A stretch of 8,585 nt of DNA from NCBI GenBank assembly GCA_964411785.1, contig CAYPMJ010000086.1, positions 1-8,585 of the forward strand, in the 5' to 3' direction. Position numbers and translations under genes: made by a program. The stretch is from RUG626 sp964411785 (GTDB taxonomy: Bacteria; Bacillota; Clostridia; Oscillospirales; Oscillospiraceae). Positions 1-5,283 of this stretch are shown piece by piece (the first letter of the stretch is position 1; each line of letters opens with the position of its first letter). The notes beneath the pieces were generated by a model. That model did no database searches. It saw only the letters and a program-made list of their open reading frames with translations, and had not been told where the DNA came from.

Positions 1-155
1 CAGAAACACATGGCCCCTGCAATCCCTATACACAACTCCACCGCGCTTCCTGCCCCTTCCACTGCCGCGGTACTCATCGCATCTATTCTGCCCGTAAAAG
101 ACCCATAGAGCACAGACAGCACCATGATGCCACACCATATATACGACAACGCCAA
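1..155 (-). CDS. spmA: Spore maturation protein A (SpmA family), N-terminal part only
   Basis: The 3' end lies beyond the left edge; 51 residues are visible. The reading frame gives a hydrophobic first segment with SYIWCGIM, then GSFTGRIDAM, EGAGSAVELCIGIAGAMCF. This is the SpmA pattern of a first membrane helix, a T/NGR(I/L)D motif, and the E-(G/S)-A-x-x-A-V-x-(L/I)-x-(I/L)-G stretch of the nucleoside-recognition (Gate) domain. SpmA is a membrane protein needed for spore core dehydration and heat resistance in Bacillus, usually acting with SpmB. The start is taken as TTG at 155-153 because a perfect AAGGAGG (170-164) sits 8 nt upstream; there is no ATG upstream before an in-frame stop at 194-192. 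The gene is divergent from abrB and faces a 428-bp gap. I saw no convincing sporulation-sigma promoter upstream. The family call rests on the visible N-terminus only; another Gate-domain protein is the main alternative. Confidence 0.8.
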   Translation of the reverse strand, partial: MALSYIWCGIMVLSVLYGSFTGRIDAMSTAAVEGAGSAVELCIGIAGAMCF

Positions 156-226
156 CTGTTCAGCCTCCTTCCCCTTCCAGTATAAGCTCGATTACGTGAA
201 AATAGAAAAAATAATATCGACGGTCA

Positions 227-254
227 TTGACAATATTTGAGAATATGTTACAAT
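227..254 (+). promoter_or_regulatory. Sigma-A-type promoter with extended -10
   Basis: TTGACA at 227-232, a 16-bp spacer, and TACAAT at 249-254 preceded by TGT (extended -10). The predicted transcription start is near 261. The only rightward gene is abrB, whose start codon is about 320 nt further on, so this drives either a long abrB leader or a separate RNA. Seen directly in sequence; activity is inferred. Confidence 0.65.
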
Positions 255-260
255 ACATGG

Positions 261-546
261 CAGATTGTACGTGAGGAGTCCAACTACGAAAAGTCAATGG
301 GAGAAAGGCGCAGATAGTTGCATTACAGATTTGCGTGACCTAGAAGATCGGATGTATACTTCCTTATCAAGCCACAAGCATTCAGAATCGATCCTGTGAC
401 TTTGTGCTCCTTCGGGCCATCATACAATAGACTAATACCAAAAGCCCACGGTACTGTTAGAAGTATACCATAACCCGGCGGCGCGGGTGCGCCGCTCATG
501 AAAAAAGTCTCAGTCGCTACGCTCCTGCGGCTTTTCATGCGTTTTT
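261..546 (+). other. Structured non-coding stretch between promoter and abrB (candidate leader RNA, sRNA or dispersed palindromic element)
   Basis: No convincing protein is encoded here. Complementary segments, in order: CAACTA 281-286 with TAGTTG 315-320; GTATACTTC 354-362 with GAAGTATAC 460-468 (9 bp perfect, enclosing ~97 nt); inside it CACAAG 373-378 with 400-406 (one bulge) and GGGC 414-417 with GCCC 444-447; a GC-rich hairpin GCGGCGC 478-484 with GCGCCGC 489-495; then CATGAAAA 497-504 with TTTTCATG 532-539. An imperfect direct repeat, CAGATT..CGTGA, occurs at 261-274 and 326-338. The final hairpin is followed by TTTTT at 542-546, like an intrinsic terminator just before the abrB ribosome binding site. 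I recognise no known riboswitch or RNA family. The 478-539 double hairpin could instead be a dispersed intergenic repeat. Confidence 0.3.
497..546 (+). terminator. Possible intrinsic terminator or attenuator upstream of abrB
   Basis: An 8-bp stem (CATGAAAA 497-504 with TTTTCATG 532-539) can be extended inward by CAG 511-513 with CTG 525-527, and is followed by CG and five T residues. The stem is AT-rich, so it is not a strong terminator by itself. Its position 37 nt before the abrB start allows an attenuator role for the upstream promoter. Confidence 0.35.
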
Positions 547-582
547 CCAAAAGTGAGCGTAAATTTTATGAAAGGGTATGAT

Positions 583-858
583 ATGGCGCTGTCCATGTCA
601 TACAGAGCTAACAGTGTGAAGGCAACAGGCATCGTTAGGAAGGTTGATGAGCTGGGACGCATTGTCATCCCCATTGAGCTGAGGCGCACTCTGGGTATTG
701 AGGAGCGCGACCCCGTGGAGATCTATGTAAACGACGACGCTATCATCTTGAAAAAATACGAGGCATCCTGCATCTTCTGCGGCAGAACCAGGGATGTGAC
801 GCTGTTCCATGGAAAAAATGTCTGCAGGAAGTGCATTGAAGCTCTCAAAAACAGCTGA
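583..858 (+). CDS. AbrB/SpoVT-family transcriptional regulator with C-terminal zinc ribbon
   Basis: A 91-residue DNA-binding protein. Residues ~12-58 form the swapped-hairpin AbrB fold: KATGIVRKVDELGR, then VIPIELRRTLGI, then PVEIYV and AIILKKY, very close to the AbrB consensus of Bacillus. The C-terminus replaces the usual AbrB multimerisation tail with a four-cysteine ribbon, CIFC (63-66) and CRKC (81-84), a form common in Clostridia. The expected role is a dimeric or tetrameric global regulator of transition-state or sporulation genes; its targets cannot be read from the sequence. The start ATG at 583 is chosen because AAAGGG (571-576) lies 6 nt upstream. GTG 553 and ATG 568 lack such a site. 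GTG 616, which would begin the protein directly at the conserved KATG, is a possible alternative but has no visible Shine-Dalgarno. Because the zinc-ribbon form is not clearly AbrB or SpoVT, no symbol is given. Confidence 0.9.
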   Translation: MALSMSYRANSVKATGIVRKVDELGRIVIPIELRRTLGIEERDPVEIYVNDDAIILKKYEASCIFCGRTRDVTLFHGKNVCRKCIEALKNS

Positions 859-922
859 ACGGTTTTCGGAATCTGTTCCCGGATTGTTAAGGAAGCTCAG
901 AATAATAGTAAGCGCAGAAATT

Positions 923-957
923 AGTAAACGACAAAGGCCTTGCCCTTGTCGTTTACT
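923..957. terminator. Hairpin between convergent genes, probable bidirectional terminator
   Basis: AGTAAACGACAA at 923-934 pairs perfectly with TTGTCGTTTACT at 946-957, with two more G-C pairs inside after one mismatch. It lies between the convergent ends of the AbrB gene (858) and the ArsC-like gene (977). Neither side has a strong T-tract (minus strand reads AATTTC), so termination may be weak or depend on stem strength. Confidence 0.6.
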
Positions 958-976
958 GTAATCAGCGGTATTTCAA

Positions 977-1309
977 TCATTCCCAGGTCTGCCAGATGTC
1001 AGGGCGGTAACCGACTGTAGCCTCCCGGCCATTTCTCACAATCGGTGTCTTTAACAGCCCCGGCTCCTCCAGCAGCTTGCCTGCCTTGTCCTCATCATGA
1101 GCCAGGTAACGCACGATCTCCGCACCTTGCGCTTTCTCGTCAAGCATTGCCTCAAGACCTACTGCACGGCGGACACTCTCAAACTCACCTCGGCTCATCC
1201 CGTAACGCAGCAGATCAACAGACTGAAATTTTATTCTCCGTTCCTTGAACCAGCGCTCTGCTTTCTTTGTGTCAAAGCATTTGGATTTTCCAAAGATCTG
1301 AATATTCAT
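977..1309 (-). CDS. ArsC/Spx-family thioredoxin-fold protein
   Basis: A 110-residue soluble protein with the ArsC/Spx fold: beta strand NIQIFG, then the active-site loop KSKCFDTKKAERWF with a single cysteine, C11 (no CxxC as in Spx of Bacillus), and the thioredoxin-type Thr-cisPro motif LLKTPIVRNG (T88-P89) near the C-terminus. Members annotated as 'arsenate reductase family' or YffB-like look like this. True arsenate reduction is not shown; a glutathione- or thiol-linked reductase role or an Spx-like RNA polymerase-binding role are both possible. The start ATG at 1309 has GGAGG 9 nt upstream, and that site is inside the last codons of RNase J, whose stop lies 4 bp before this start. Co-transcription and translational coupling with RNase J are therefore likely. 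The reading frame ends before the hairpin at 923-957. Confidence 0.85.
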   Translation of the reverse strand: MNIQIFGKSKCFDTKKAERWFKERRIKFQSVDLLRYGMSRGEFESVRRAVGLEAMLDEKAQGAEIVRYLAHDEDKAGKLLEEPGLLKTPIVRNGREATVGYRPDIWQTWE

Positions 1310-1313
1310 TATC

Positions 1314-2981
1314 TCAAACCTCCATGATTACCGGCAGTATCATGGGGTTTCTCTTTGTCTTCTTATAAAGGTAGTCAGAGAGTCTGGACTTGAGGACACT
1401 TTTCATTGATGTCCAGTCTGTTATCCGGCGGCTGCTGCACAAAGAGAGCGCATCCATGGTTACATCCTTCAGATCCTTCAGAAGCTCCTCCGCTTCCTTC
1501 ACATAAACAAAACCACGCGTTATGATATCAGGCCCGGAGACGACACTGCCATCCTCACTGGAAAGGCTGACAACTACCACCAGCATTCCATCCTGGGCCA
1601 GGTGCTTTCTGTCCCGCAAAACTACACTGCCTACATCACCAACACTGGTCCCGTCCACAAAGACTATTCCTGACGGAACTGTTCCGGTCAGTTTGATAGA
1701 CCTGCCTCCCAGCTCTATAACACGCCCCACTTCGCTTATGACTACGTTCTGCGGTGGAATACCCATGGATTTTGCCAGCTCAGCGTGGAGCTTCAGGTGA
1801 CGGTATTCGCCGTGAACAGGGACAAAGAAGCGGGGCTTTGTCAGTGCCAGCATCATCTTCAGCTCCTCCCGACAGGCGTGGCCGGAGGCATGCAGCAGCG
1901 CGCGCCGCTCGTATACCACAGTTGCTCCCTTGCGGAAGAGCTCATTTATTACCGCGCTTATGGAGTTTTCGTTCCCAGGTATGGCGGATGCGGATATGAT
2001 TATCTTATCACCTGCGCCTATCTCTACCTGGCGATGCTCGGAAAACGCCATGCGGTGAAGAGCGCTCATCTCCTCACCCTGGCTGCCTGTGGTGATTATG
2101 ACCACCTTCTCCTTAGGCAGACTCTTCACCTGATTTATATCCACCAGAAGTCCCGCAGGGATATCCATATAGCCCAGCTCGTTCGCCACCCGCAGTACGT
2201 TCTCCATGCTCCGCCCCGTGACAGATACCTTGCGTCCGTATTTCCTGGCGCAGTTTATCACCTGCTGGAGGCGGTGGACATTGGAGGCGAATGTGGTAAC
2301 TATTATCCTCTCATGGCAGTCCTTAAACTGATTTTCAAAGTTTTCCGCAACTACGCTCTCAGATAAACTGTAGCCGGGATTCTCGACATTTGTTGAGTCT
2401 GTGACCAGTGCGATTACTCCCCTCTTACCCAACTCGCCAAACCTGGCCAGATCTATCATTCCACCGTCAATTGGGGTAGTATCTATCTTATAGTCGCCGG
2501 TGTGTATGACTGTCCCAACCGGCGTCTTTATTGCCAGCGCCACGGCGTCCGGGATGGAGTGGTTTACATGGATAAACTCCACTTTAAAGCATCCTACCTT
2601 CACAGTCTCTCCGGCATGCACACAGTTCATGTGAACCTTATCGGCAGTACCGTGTTCCGTGAGCTTGATATTCACCAGCGCCGCTGTCAGCGGTGTTGTA
2701 TAAACCGGCACCTGCATCAGTTCATCCATCACAAACGGCATCGCACCTATATGATCCTCATGACCATGCGTCAGAATTATTGCGCGTACCCGCTCCTTAT
2801 TTTTCACGAGATACGTTATATCCGGTATCACAGAGTCCACGCCATACATATCATCATCCGGAAAGCCAATGCCGCAGTCCACCACAAGTATGTCACTGCC
2901 GTACTCATAGACATACATATTCTTTCCTATCTCATTCAAACCGCCAAGAGCAATGATTTTTAACTTTTCTTTAGTTGCCAC
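1314..2981 (-). CDS. rnj: Ribonuclease J (metallo-beta-lactamase / beta-CASP)
   Basis: 555 residues, the same length as Bacillus RNase J1. A metallo-beta-lactamase core carries the HGHEDH zinc motif (72-77), H141 (in VNHSIPDA), D163 (in HTGDYK) and H390 (in VPVHGEYRH). The beta-CASP insert spans roughly 215-375, with HASGH at 364-368, followed by the C-terminal dimerisation domain (~455-555). RNase J combines endonuclease and 5'-3' exonuclease activity and is a main mRNA decay and rRNA-processing enzyme in Bacillota lacking RNase E. The start is GTG at 2981-2979, with AAAGGAG about 9 nt upstream. All catalytic ligands are present and there is no frameshift. The gene is preceded by a 420-bp gap holding a consensus promoter and structured RNA, so it may have a long leader; it is followed 4 bp later by the ArsC/Spx-like gene. 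Whether it is J1 or J2 is not distinguishable without paralogues. Confidence 0.97.
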   Translation of the reverse strand: MATKEKLKIIALGGLNEIGKNMYVYEYGSDILVVDCGIGFPDDDMYGVDSVIPDITYLVKNKERVRAIILTHGHEDHIGAMPFVMDELMQVPVYTTPLTAALVNIKLTEHGTADKVHMNCVHAGETVKVGCFKVEFIHVNHSIPDAVALAIKTPVGTVIHTGDYKIDTTPIDGGMIDLARFGELGKRGVIALVTDSTNVENPGYSLSESVVAENFENQFKDCHERIIVTTFASNVHRLQQVINCARKYGRKVSVTGRSMENVLRVANELGYMDIPAGLLVDINQVKSLPKEKVVIITTGSQGEEMSALHRMAFSEHRQVEIGAGDKIIISASAIPGNENSISAVINELFRKGATVVYERRALLHASGHACREELKMMLALTKPRFFVPVHGEYRHLKLHAELAKSMGIPPQNVVISEVGRVIELGGRSIKLTGTVPSGIVFVDGTSVGDVGSVVLRDRKHLAQDGMLVVVVSLSSEDGSVVSGPDIITRGFVYVKEAEELLKDLKDVTMDALSLCSSRRITDWTSMKSVLKSRLSDYLYKKTKRNPMILPVIMEV

Positions 2982-3128
2982 AAATTACTTCTCCTTTACA
3001 AAATATGTAAATTAAAACGCACAGCAAAACGACGCTCAGAAAAGCCAGCTCTCGATGACCTCTGTCACACAAAAGGTCCGCTCTTTTCCTGAACATTATT
3101 ATGTACTTTATTCAGCTCTGCGCTTTAT

Positions 3129-3162
3129 ATAGCAAACGGCAAAATAACCTGCCGTTTGCTAT
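3129..3162 (-). terminator. Strong inverted repeat, candidate terminator of the upstream RNA
   Basis: ATAGCAAACGGC (3129-3140) pairs perfectly with GCCGTTTGCTAT (3151-3162), a 12-bp stem with a 10-nt loop. On the minus strand it is followed by ATAAAGCG, not a T-tract; on the plus strand GATTTT follows. It marks the end of the structured RNA region and could terminate transcripts started at 3370, but an mRNA stabiliser or processing site is also possible. Confidence 0.45.
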
Positions 3163-3370
3163 GATTTTCAATTACCGTTTCGTCTGCCCCTGGCATACGG
3201 CCGCGAAGCATGACCATCACCGCAAGTACAGTTCTTAACTGCTCCTGCTATGATAAAGCACCATCTGAAATTGACCACATGGCGCAAAAGTCCCTTCAAT
3301 TTCAGCGGATGCACCTCATAGTATATCCACAAATTGGCACTTATACCAAAACCTGTATCAATTTTTTGTC
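3163..3370 (-). ncRNA. Candidate structured RNA between recR and RNase J (class unknown)
   Basis: Starts a few bases after a perfect promoter. The 5' and 3' parts pair in nested order: AATT 3363-3360 with 3173-3170; GTTTTG 3352-3347 with CGAAAC 3182-3177 (one G-U); TGCC 3339-3336 with GGCA 3188-3185; TGG 3329-3327 with CCA 3193-3191; ATAC 3324-3321 with GTAT 3198-3195. Inside, a long arm: TATGA 3320-3316 with TCATA 3253-3249, GCATC 3312-3308 with 3262-3258 (one wobble), and CTGAAATTGA 3305-3296 with TCAATTTCAG 3274-3265 (10 bp perfect). A further hairpin CAGTT 3241-3237 with AACTG 3233-3229 follows. The ~195-nt rod with a bulged side is 6S-like in size, but the central bubble is one-sided and I cannot assign it. 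It may be a stand-alone sRNA or the RNase J leader. A frame without stops (3168-3371) also crosses it; see findings. Confidence 0.45.
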
Positions 3371-3376
3371 TTCAGG

Positions 3377-3405
3377 ATTATAGCACACATCTATCCGTTT
3401 GTCAA
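3377..3405 (-). promoter_or_regulatory. Consensus sigma-A promoter overlapping the recR stop codon
   Basis: TTGACA at 3405-3400, a spacer of exactly 17 bp, and TATAAT at 3382-3377: both boxes match the consensus at every position. The TGA stop of recR (3404-3402) is inside the -35 box. The transcription start is expected near 3370. Such full-consensus promoters are typical of abundantly made RNAs. Confidence 0.85.
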
Positions 3406-4001
3406 ATCTCCTGACGGCCCTCCAGTGCGCGCATGAGCGTTGCGTCATCTGCAAACTCAAGGCTCGCTCCCACAGGTATCCCGTAAGCGAGACGCGTCAC
3501 TTTTACACCAAAGGGCTTCAACAGCCTGGAGATATATTTTGCGGTCGTTTCGCCCTCCGTGTCCGGATTCGTTGCCATAATTATCTCCTCAATGCCGCCC
3601 GCTGCCACACGATCCACAAGCTCACGGATTCGAAGATCATCAGGTCCTATATGATTCAGCGGCGACAGCACCCCGTGCAGCACATGGTATTTGCCGTTGA
3701 ATTCGCCAGCTCGCTCCATTGCCGCAACGTCCTTCGGACTTGCCACAACACACACTACGCTTCCATCCCTTGTGGCACTCTGACAAATTGAACACTCCTC
3801 CATATCTGTCAGATTCTGGCAGCTCCTGCACAGCCTCACTTTATCTCTTGCCGTGTTTATGGCATCTGCAAAGGACCGTGCCTCCTCCTCCGGCAGCGAC
3901 AATATATAAAATGCCATCCGCTGCGCGGACTTCAGCCCAACCCCGGGCAGCGACGCAAATTTCTCTATCAGATTATCCAATGATGACGGAAAAAAACTCA
4001 T
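3402..4001 (-). CDS. recR: Recombination mediator protein RecR
   Basis: 199 residues, normal family length. In order: an N-terminal helix-hairpin-helix (LPGVGLKSAQRMAF, about 18-31), a C4 zinc finger (C58, C61, C70, C73 in CRSC and CSIC), then a Toprim domain from about 81 with the acidic motif ATNPDTEGE (143-151) and the C-terminal LAYGIPVGASLEFADDATL. RecR forms a ring-shaped clamp and, with RecF/RecO, loads RecA onto gapped DNA. ATG at 4001 fits the family N-terminus; the Shine-Dalgarno is modest (GGGGA, or AAGG very close to the start). The gene lies 34 bp downstream of rpe, separated by a T-rich tract, and not in the common dnaX-ybaB-recR arrangement, which is at least not visible here. 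Its stop codon is shared with a promoter for the next region. Confidence 0.97.
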   Translation of the reverse strand: MSFFPSSLDNLIEKFASLPGVGLKSAQRMAFYILSLPEEEARSFADAINTARDKVRLCRSCQNLTDMEECSICQSATRDGSVVCVVASPKDVAAMERAGEFNGKYHVLHGVLSPLNHIGPDDLRIRELVDRVAAGGIEEIIMATNPDTEGETTAKYISRLLKPFGVKVTRLAYGIPVGASLEFADDATLMRALEGRQEI

Positions 4002-4022
4002 GACCTTCTGTCCCCGTTACGC

Positions 4023-4062
4023 AAAAAAATAAAAATCAGCCTCTCAGTCTCCGAATGGCCTG
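4023..4062 (-). terminator. Weak possible terminator after rpe
   Basis: On the minus strand the end of rpe can form CAG(G)CC with GGCTG (4062-4057 with 4041-4037, one bulge, 15-nt loop), followed directly by a T-rich run TTTTTATTTTTTT (4035-4023). The stem is short, so some read-through into recR is expected. Confidence 0.35.
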
Positions 4063-4683
4063 CGCACGATCCCTTGCACCAAATATCTGGCTCCCGGAAA
4101 CAAGGACATTCGCTCCGGCCTCCACACAGCGCCTGGCAGTGTCAGGATTTATGCCACCATCCACCTCTATATCGCAGCTCAGGCCACGCCGCTCCACCTC
4201 CCGGCGCAGCGACGTTATCTTCGGGAGCATATCCTCCATGAATGGCTGTCCGCCGAACCCAGGCTCAACTGTCATTACAAGTACCATATCCAATTTTTCA
4301 AGATACGAGCCAACCGTACTCCACGGCGTTCCAGGGCGCAGCGCAAGGCCCACCCGCGCACCCGCCCTTTTCACTGCCAGAACAGTCTCCATTATTACCG
4401 CCGGCTCGTCCGACTCCACGTGAAAAACCACTATATCTGCTCCCAGTTCCACAAACCGAAGTACATAACGTATGGGTTTTACTATCATGAGGTGAACGTC
4501 CAGGACAAGCTCCGTCACCGGCCTTAACGATCGCAGCACCGGCATTCCAAACGAGATATCAGGTACAAACACTCCGTCCATTACATCAAAATGCAGATAA
4601 TCAGCTGAGGCAACAGATTGTATCTCCTCCCCCAGTCGGGCAAAATCGGCTGCCAGGATGGATGGGGCTATCTTTACCATCAT
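4036..4683 (-). CDS. rpe: Ribulose-phosphate 3-epimerase
   Basis: 215 residues, standard length of this TIM-barrel enzyme, which interconverts D-ribulose 5-phosphate and D-xylulose 5-phosphate in the cytoplasmic pentose phosphate pathway. Visible motifs: KIAPSILAADF at the N-terminus with S8, LHFDVMDGVFVPD with metal ligands H31 and D33, DVHLMI with H64, the phosphate-binding EPGFGGQPF loop, and EVDGGIN with the catalytic D175, followed by GSQIF. Two ATGs in tandem (4683 and 4680) fit. GGAG (4696-4693) suits the first and AAAGGA (4692-4687) the second; the family N-terminus (M-x-KIAPSIL) suits the second. The gene is preceded by a promoter, a structured RNA and a terminator (4727-4921), suggesting attenuation or a separate small RNA. 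A CCGCAG/CTGCGG hairpin (4726-4721 with 4700-4695) abuts the ribosome binding site. Confidence 0.96.
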   Translation of the reverse strand: MMVKIAPSILAADFARLGEEIQSVASADYLHFDVMDGVFVPDISFGMPVLRSLRPVTELVLDVHLMIVKPIRYVLRFVELGADIVVFHVESDEPAVIMETVLAVKRAGARVGLALRPGTPWSTVGSYLEKLDMVLVMTVEPGFGGQPFMEDMLPKITSLRREVERRGLSCDIEVDGGINPDTARRCVEAGANVLVSGSQIFGARDRAQAIRRLRG

Positions 4684-4726
4684 CTGTCCTTTCTCCGCAG
4701 TCGATGGAACCAGTTGGCGGCTGCGG

Positions 4727-4761
4727 CATAAAATAAACCAGCGGACGGTATACCGTCAGCT
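4727..4761 (-). terminator. Intrinsic terminator upstream of rpe
   Basis: Minus strand: AGC, one mismatch, GACGG, loop TATA, CCGTC, mismatch, GCT (4761-4740), then GGTTTATTTT (4739-4730). The core GACGGTATACCGTC (4744-4757) is a perfect palindrome. It lies about 44 nt before the rpe start, where it would end the RNA started near 4886, either constitutively or as the switch of an attenuator. Confidence 0.65.
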
Positions 4762-4886
4762 TTCAGATAGGGGCCAAGGGAGTGTCCCTCCCAGGGGAGC
4801 ATGGCCGGCGCTCCCCTGCCCCATTGGGCTTGACCGCCGGGTGGACGCTTCTGAACTCCAGCCTTATAATCAAGGCTTCTGTCATT
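4762..4886 (-). ncRNA. Candidate structured RNA or cis-regulatory leader upstream of rpe (class unknown)
   Basis: Between a promoter and a terminator the minus strand folds into: hairpin AGCCTT 4877-4872 with AAGGCT 4865-4860; a closing helix TTCAGA 4855-4850 with TCTGAA 4767-4762; GGGGC 4822-4818 with GCCCC 4774-4770, which opens into a three-way junction carrying GGGGAGC 4816-4810 with GCTCCCC 4800-4794 (9-nt loop) and GGGAG 4792-4788 with CTCCC 4782-4778 (5-nt loop). All helices are perfectly paired and nested. With the terminator the RNA would be about 156 nt. I checked it by eye against SRP RNA, FMN, TPP, SAM, ZTP, cobalamin and c-di-GMP riboswitches, T-boxes and twister and found no match. 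It may sense a metabolite for rpe, or be a separate sRNA. Confidence 0.5.
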
Positions 4887-4892
4887 GCCTGA

Positions 4893-4921
4893 ATCTTACC
4901 ACATTTTCCGGCGTTCGTCAA
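4893..4921 (-). promoter_or_regulatory. Sigma-A-type promoter for the RNA upstream of rpe
   Basis: TTGACG at 4921-4916, a spacer of 17 bp, and TAAGAT at 4898-4893 with TGG just before it (extended -10). The expected transcription start is near 4886. The first gene downstream is rpe, after the structured RNA and terminator. Confidence 0.7.
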
Positions 4922-5010
4922 ACTCTAACAGCATGTTTTTTGAAAAACCAATCATTCACACACTCTCCGGTGATTTTCCCCCGAAGCAGTGAATTGAATC
5001 AGGCGAGTCT

Positions 5011-5283
5011 ATGCATGACTATATTGTGAGGCACGGTGACAGCCTCCGTTCCATCGCAGAAAAATTCTGCATTCCATCTGAATCTCTCCGCGACGCCAAC
5101 GTCCATCTTGCTGACACTCCCGCTGAAGGCGCCTGTCTGCGCGTCCCTGTGTTGATCCACAGGACGAGGCTTCGTCCCGGAGAGAATGTACAATCTTTGG
5201 CTGAGAGCCTTCAGCTCTCCACAAAGTTCGTTCGCACCTCCCGTGACGGCGCAGTACTGCTGCTGTTCATTGATGAACATTAA
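5011..5283 (+). CDS. Small LysM-domain protein
   Basis: A 90-residue protein with no signal peptide or membrane segment. Residues 4-46 form a LysM repeat: YIVRHGDSLRSIAEKF, a central NVHLAD-type stretch, and CLRVP at the end. Residues ~51-88 (RTRLRPGENVQSLAESLQLS, ending VLLLFID) look like a second, diverged LysM. LysM modules bind N-acetylglucosamine polymers such as peptidoglycan; cytoplasmic LysM proteins in spore formers are often spore-envelope assembly factors loaded from the mother cell, but that role is only inferred here. The start ATG has a modest site (AGGCGAG) just upstream. The gene is alone on the plus strand, facing the rnf operon tail, with a T6 run at 5308-5313 but no good terminator hairpin. 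I saw no clear promoter. Confidence 0.75.
   Translation: MHDYIVRHGDSLRSIAEKFCIPSESLRDANVHLADTPAEGACLRVPVLIHRTRLRPGENVQSLAESLQLSTKFVRTSRDGAVLLLFIDEH

Noticed and set aside
323..550. Minus-strand 75-codon open frame upstream of abrB
   Set aside because: No Shine-Dalgarno, composition driven by the GC and AT palindromes, and it overlaps the structured repeats; more likely non-coding or a repeat-derived frame.
1785..2366. 193-codon plus-strand frame opposite RNase J
   Set aside because: It is antisense to a gene with complete catalytic motifs, has no ribosome site and resembles no family; a shadow frame.
3001..3128. Proximal RNase J promoter (TTGCTG, 16 bp, TATTTT just upstream of the ribosome site)
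   Set aside because: Weak boxes and an implausibly short leader; nothing else convincing in this stretch.
3163..3370. Identification of the recR-RNase J RNA as 6S RNA
   Set aside because: Length and end-to-end pairing fit, but the unpaired bubble is almost all on the 3' side, unlike the symmetric central bubble of 6S; left as unknown class.
4762..4886. Twister ribozyme, FMN riboswitch or SRP RNA in the rpe leader
   Set aside because: Short similarities (for example CAAGCCC or GGGGCAGGGG) occur, but the conserved cores of these RNAs are absent.
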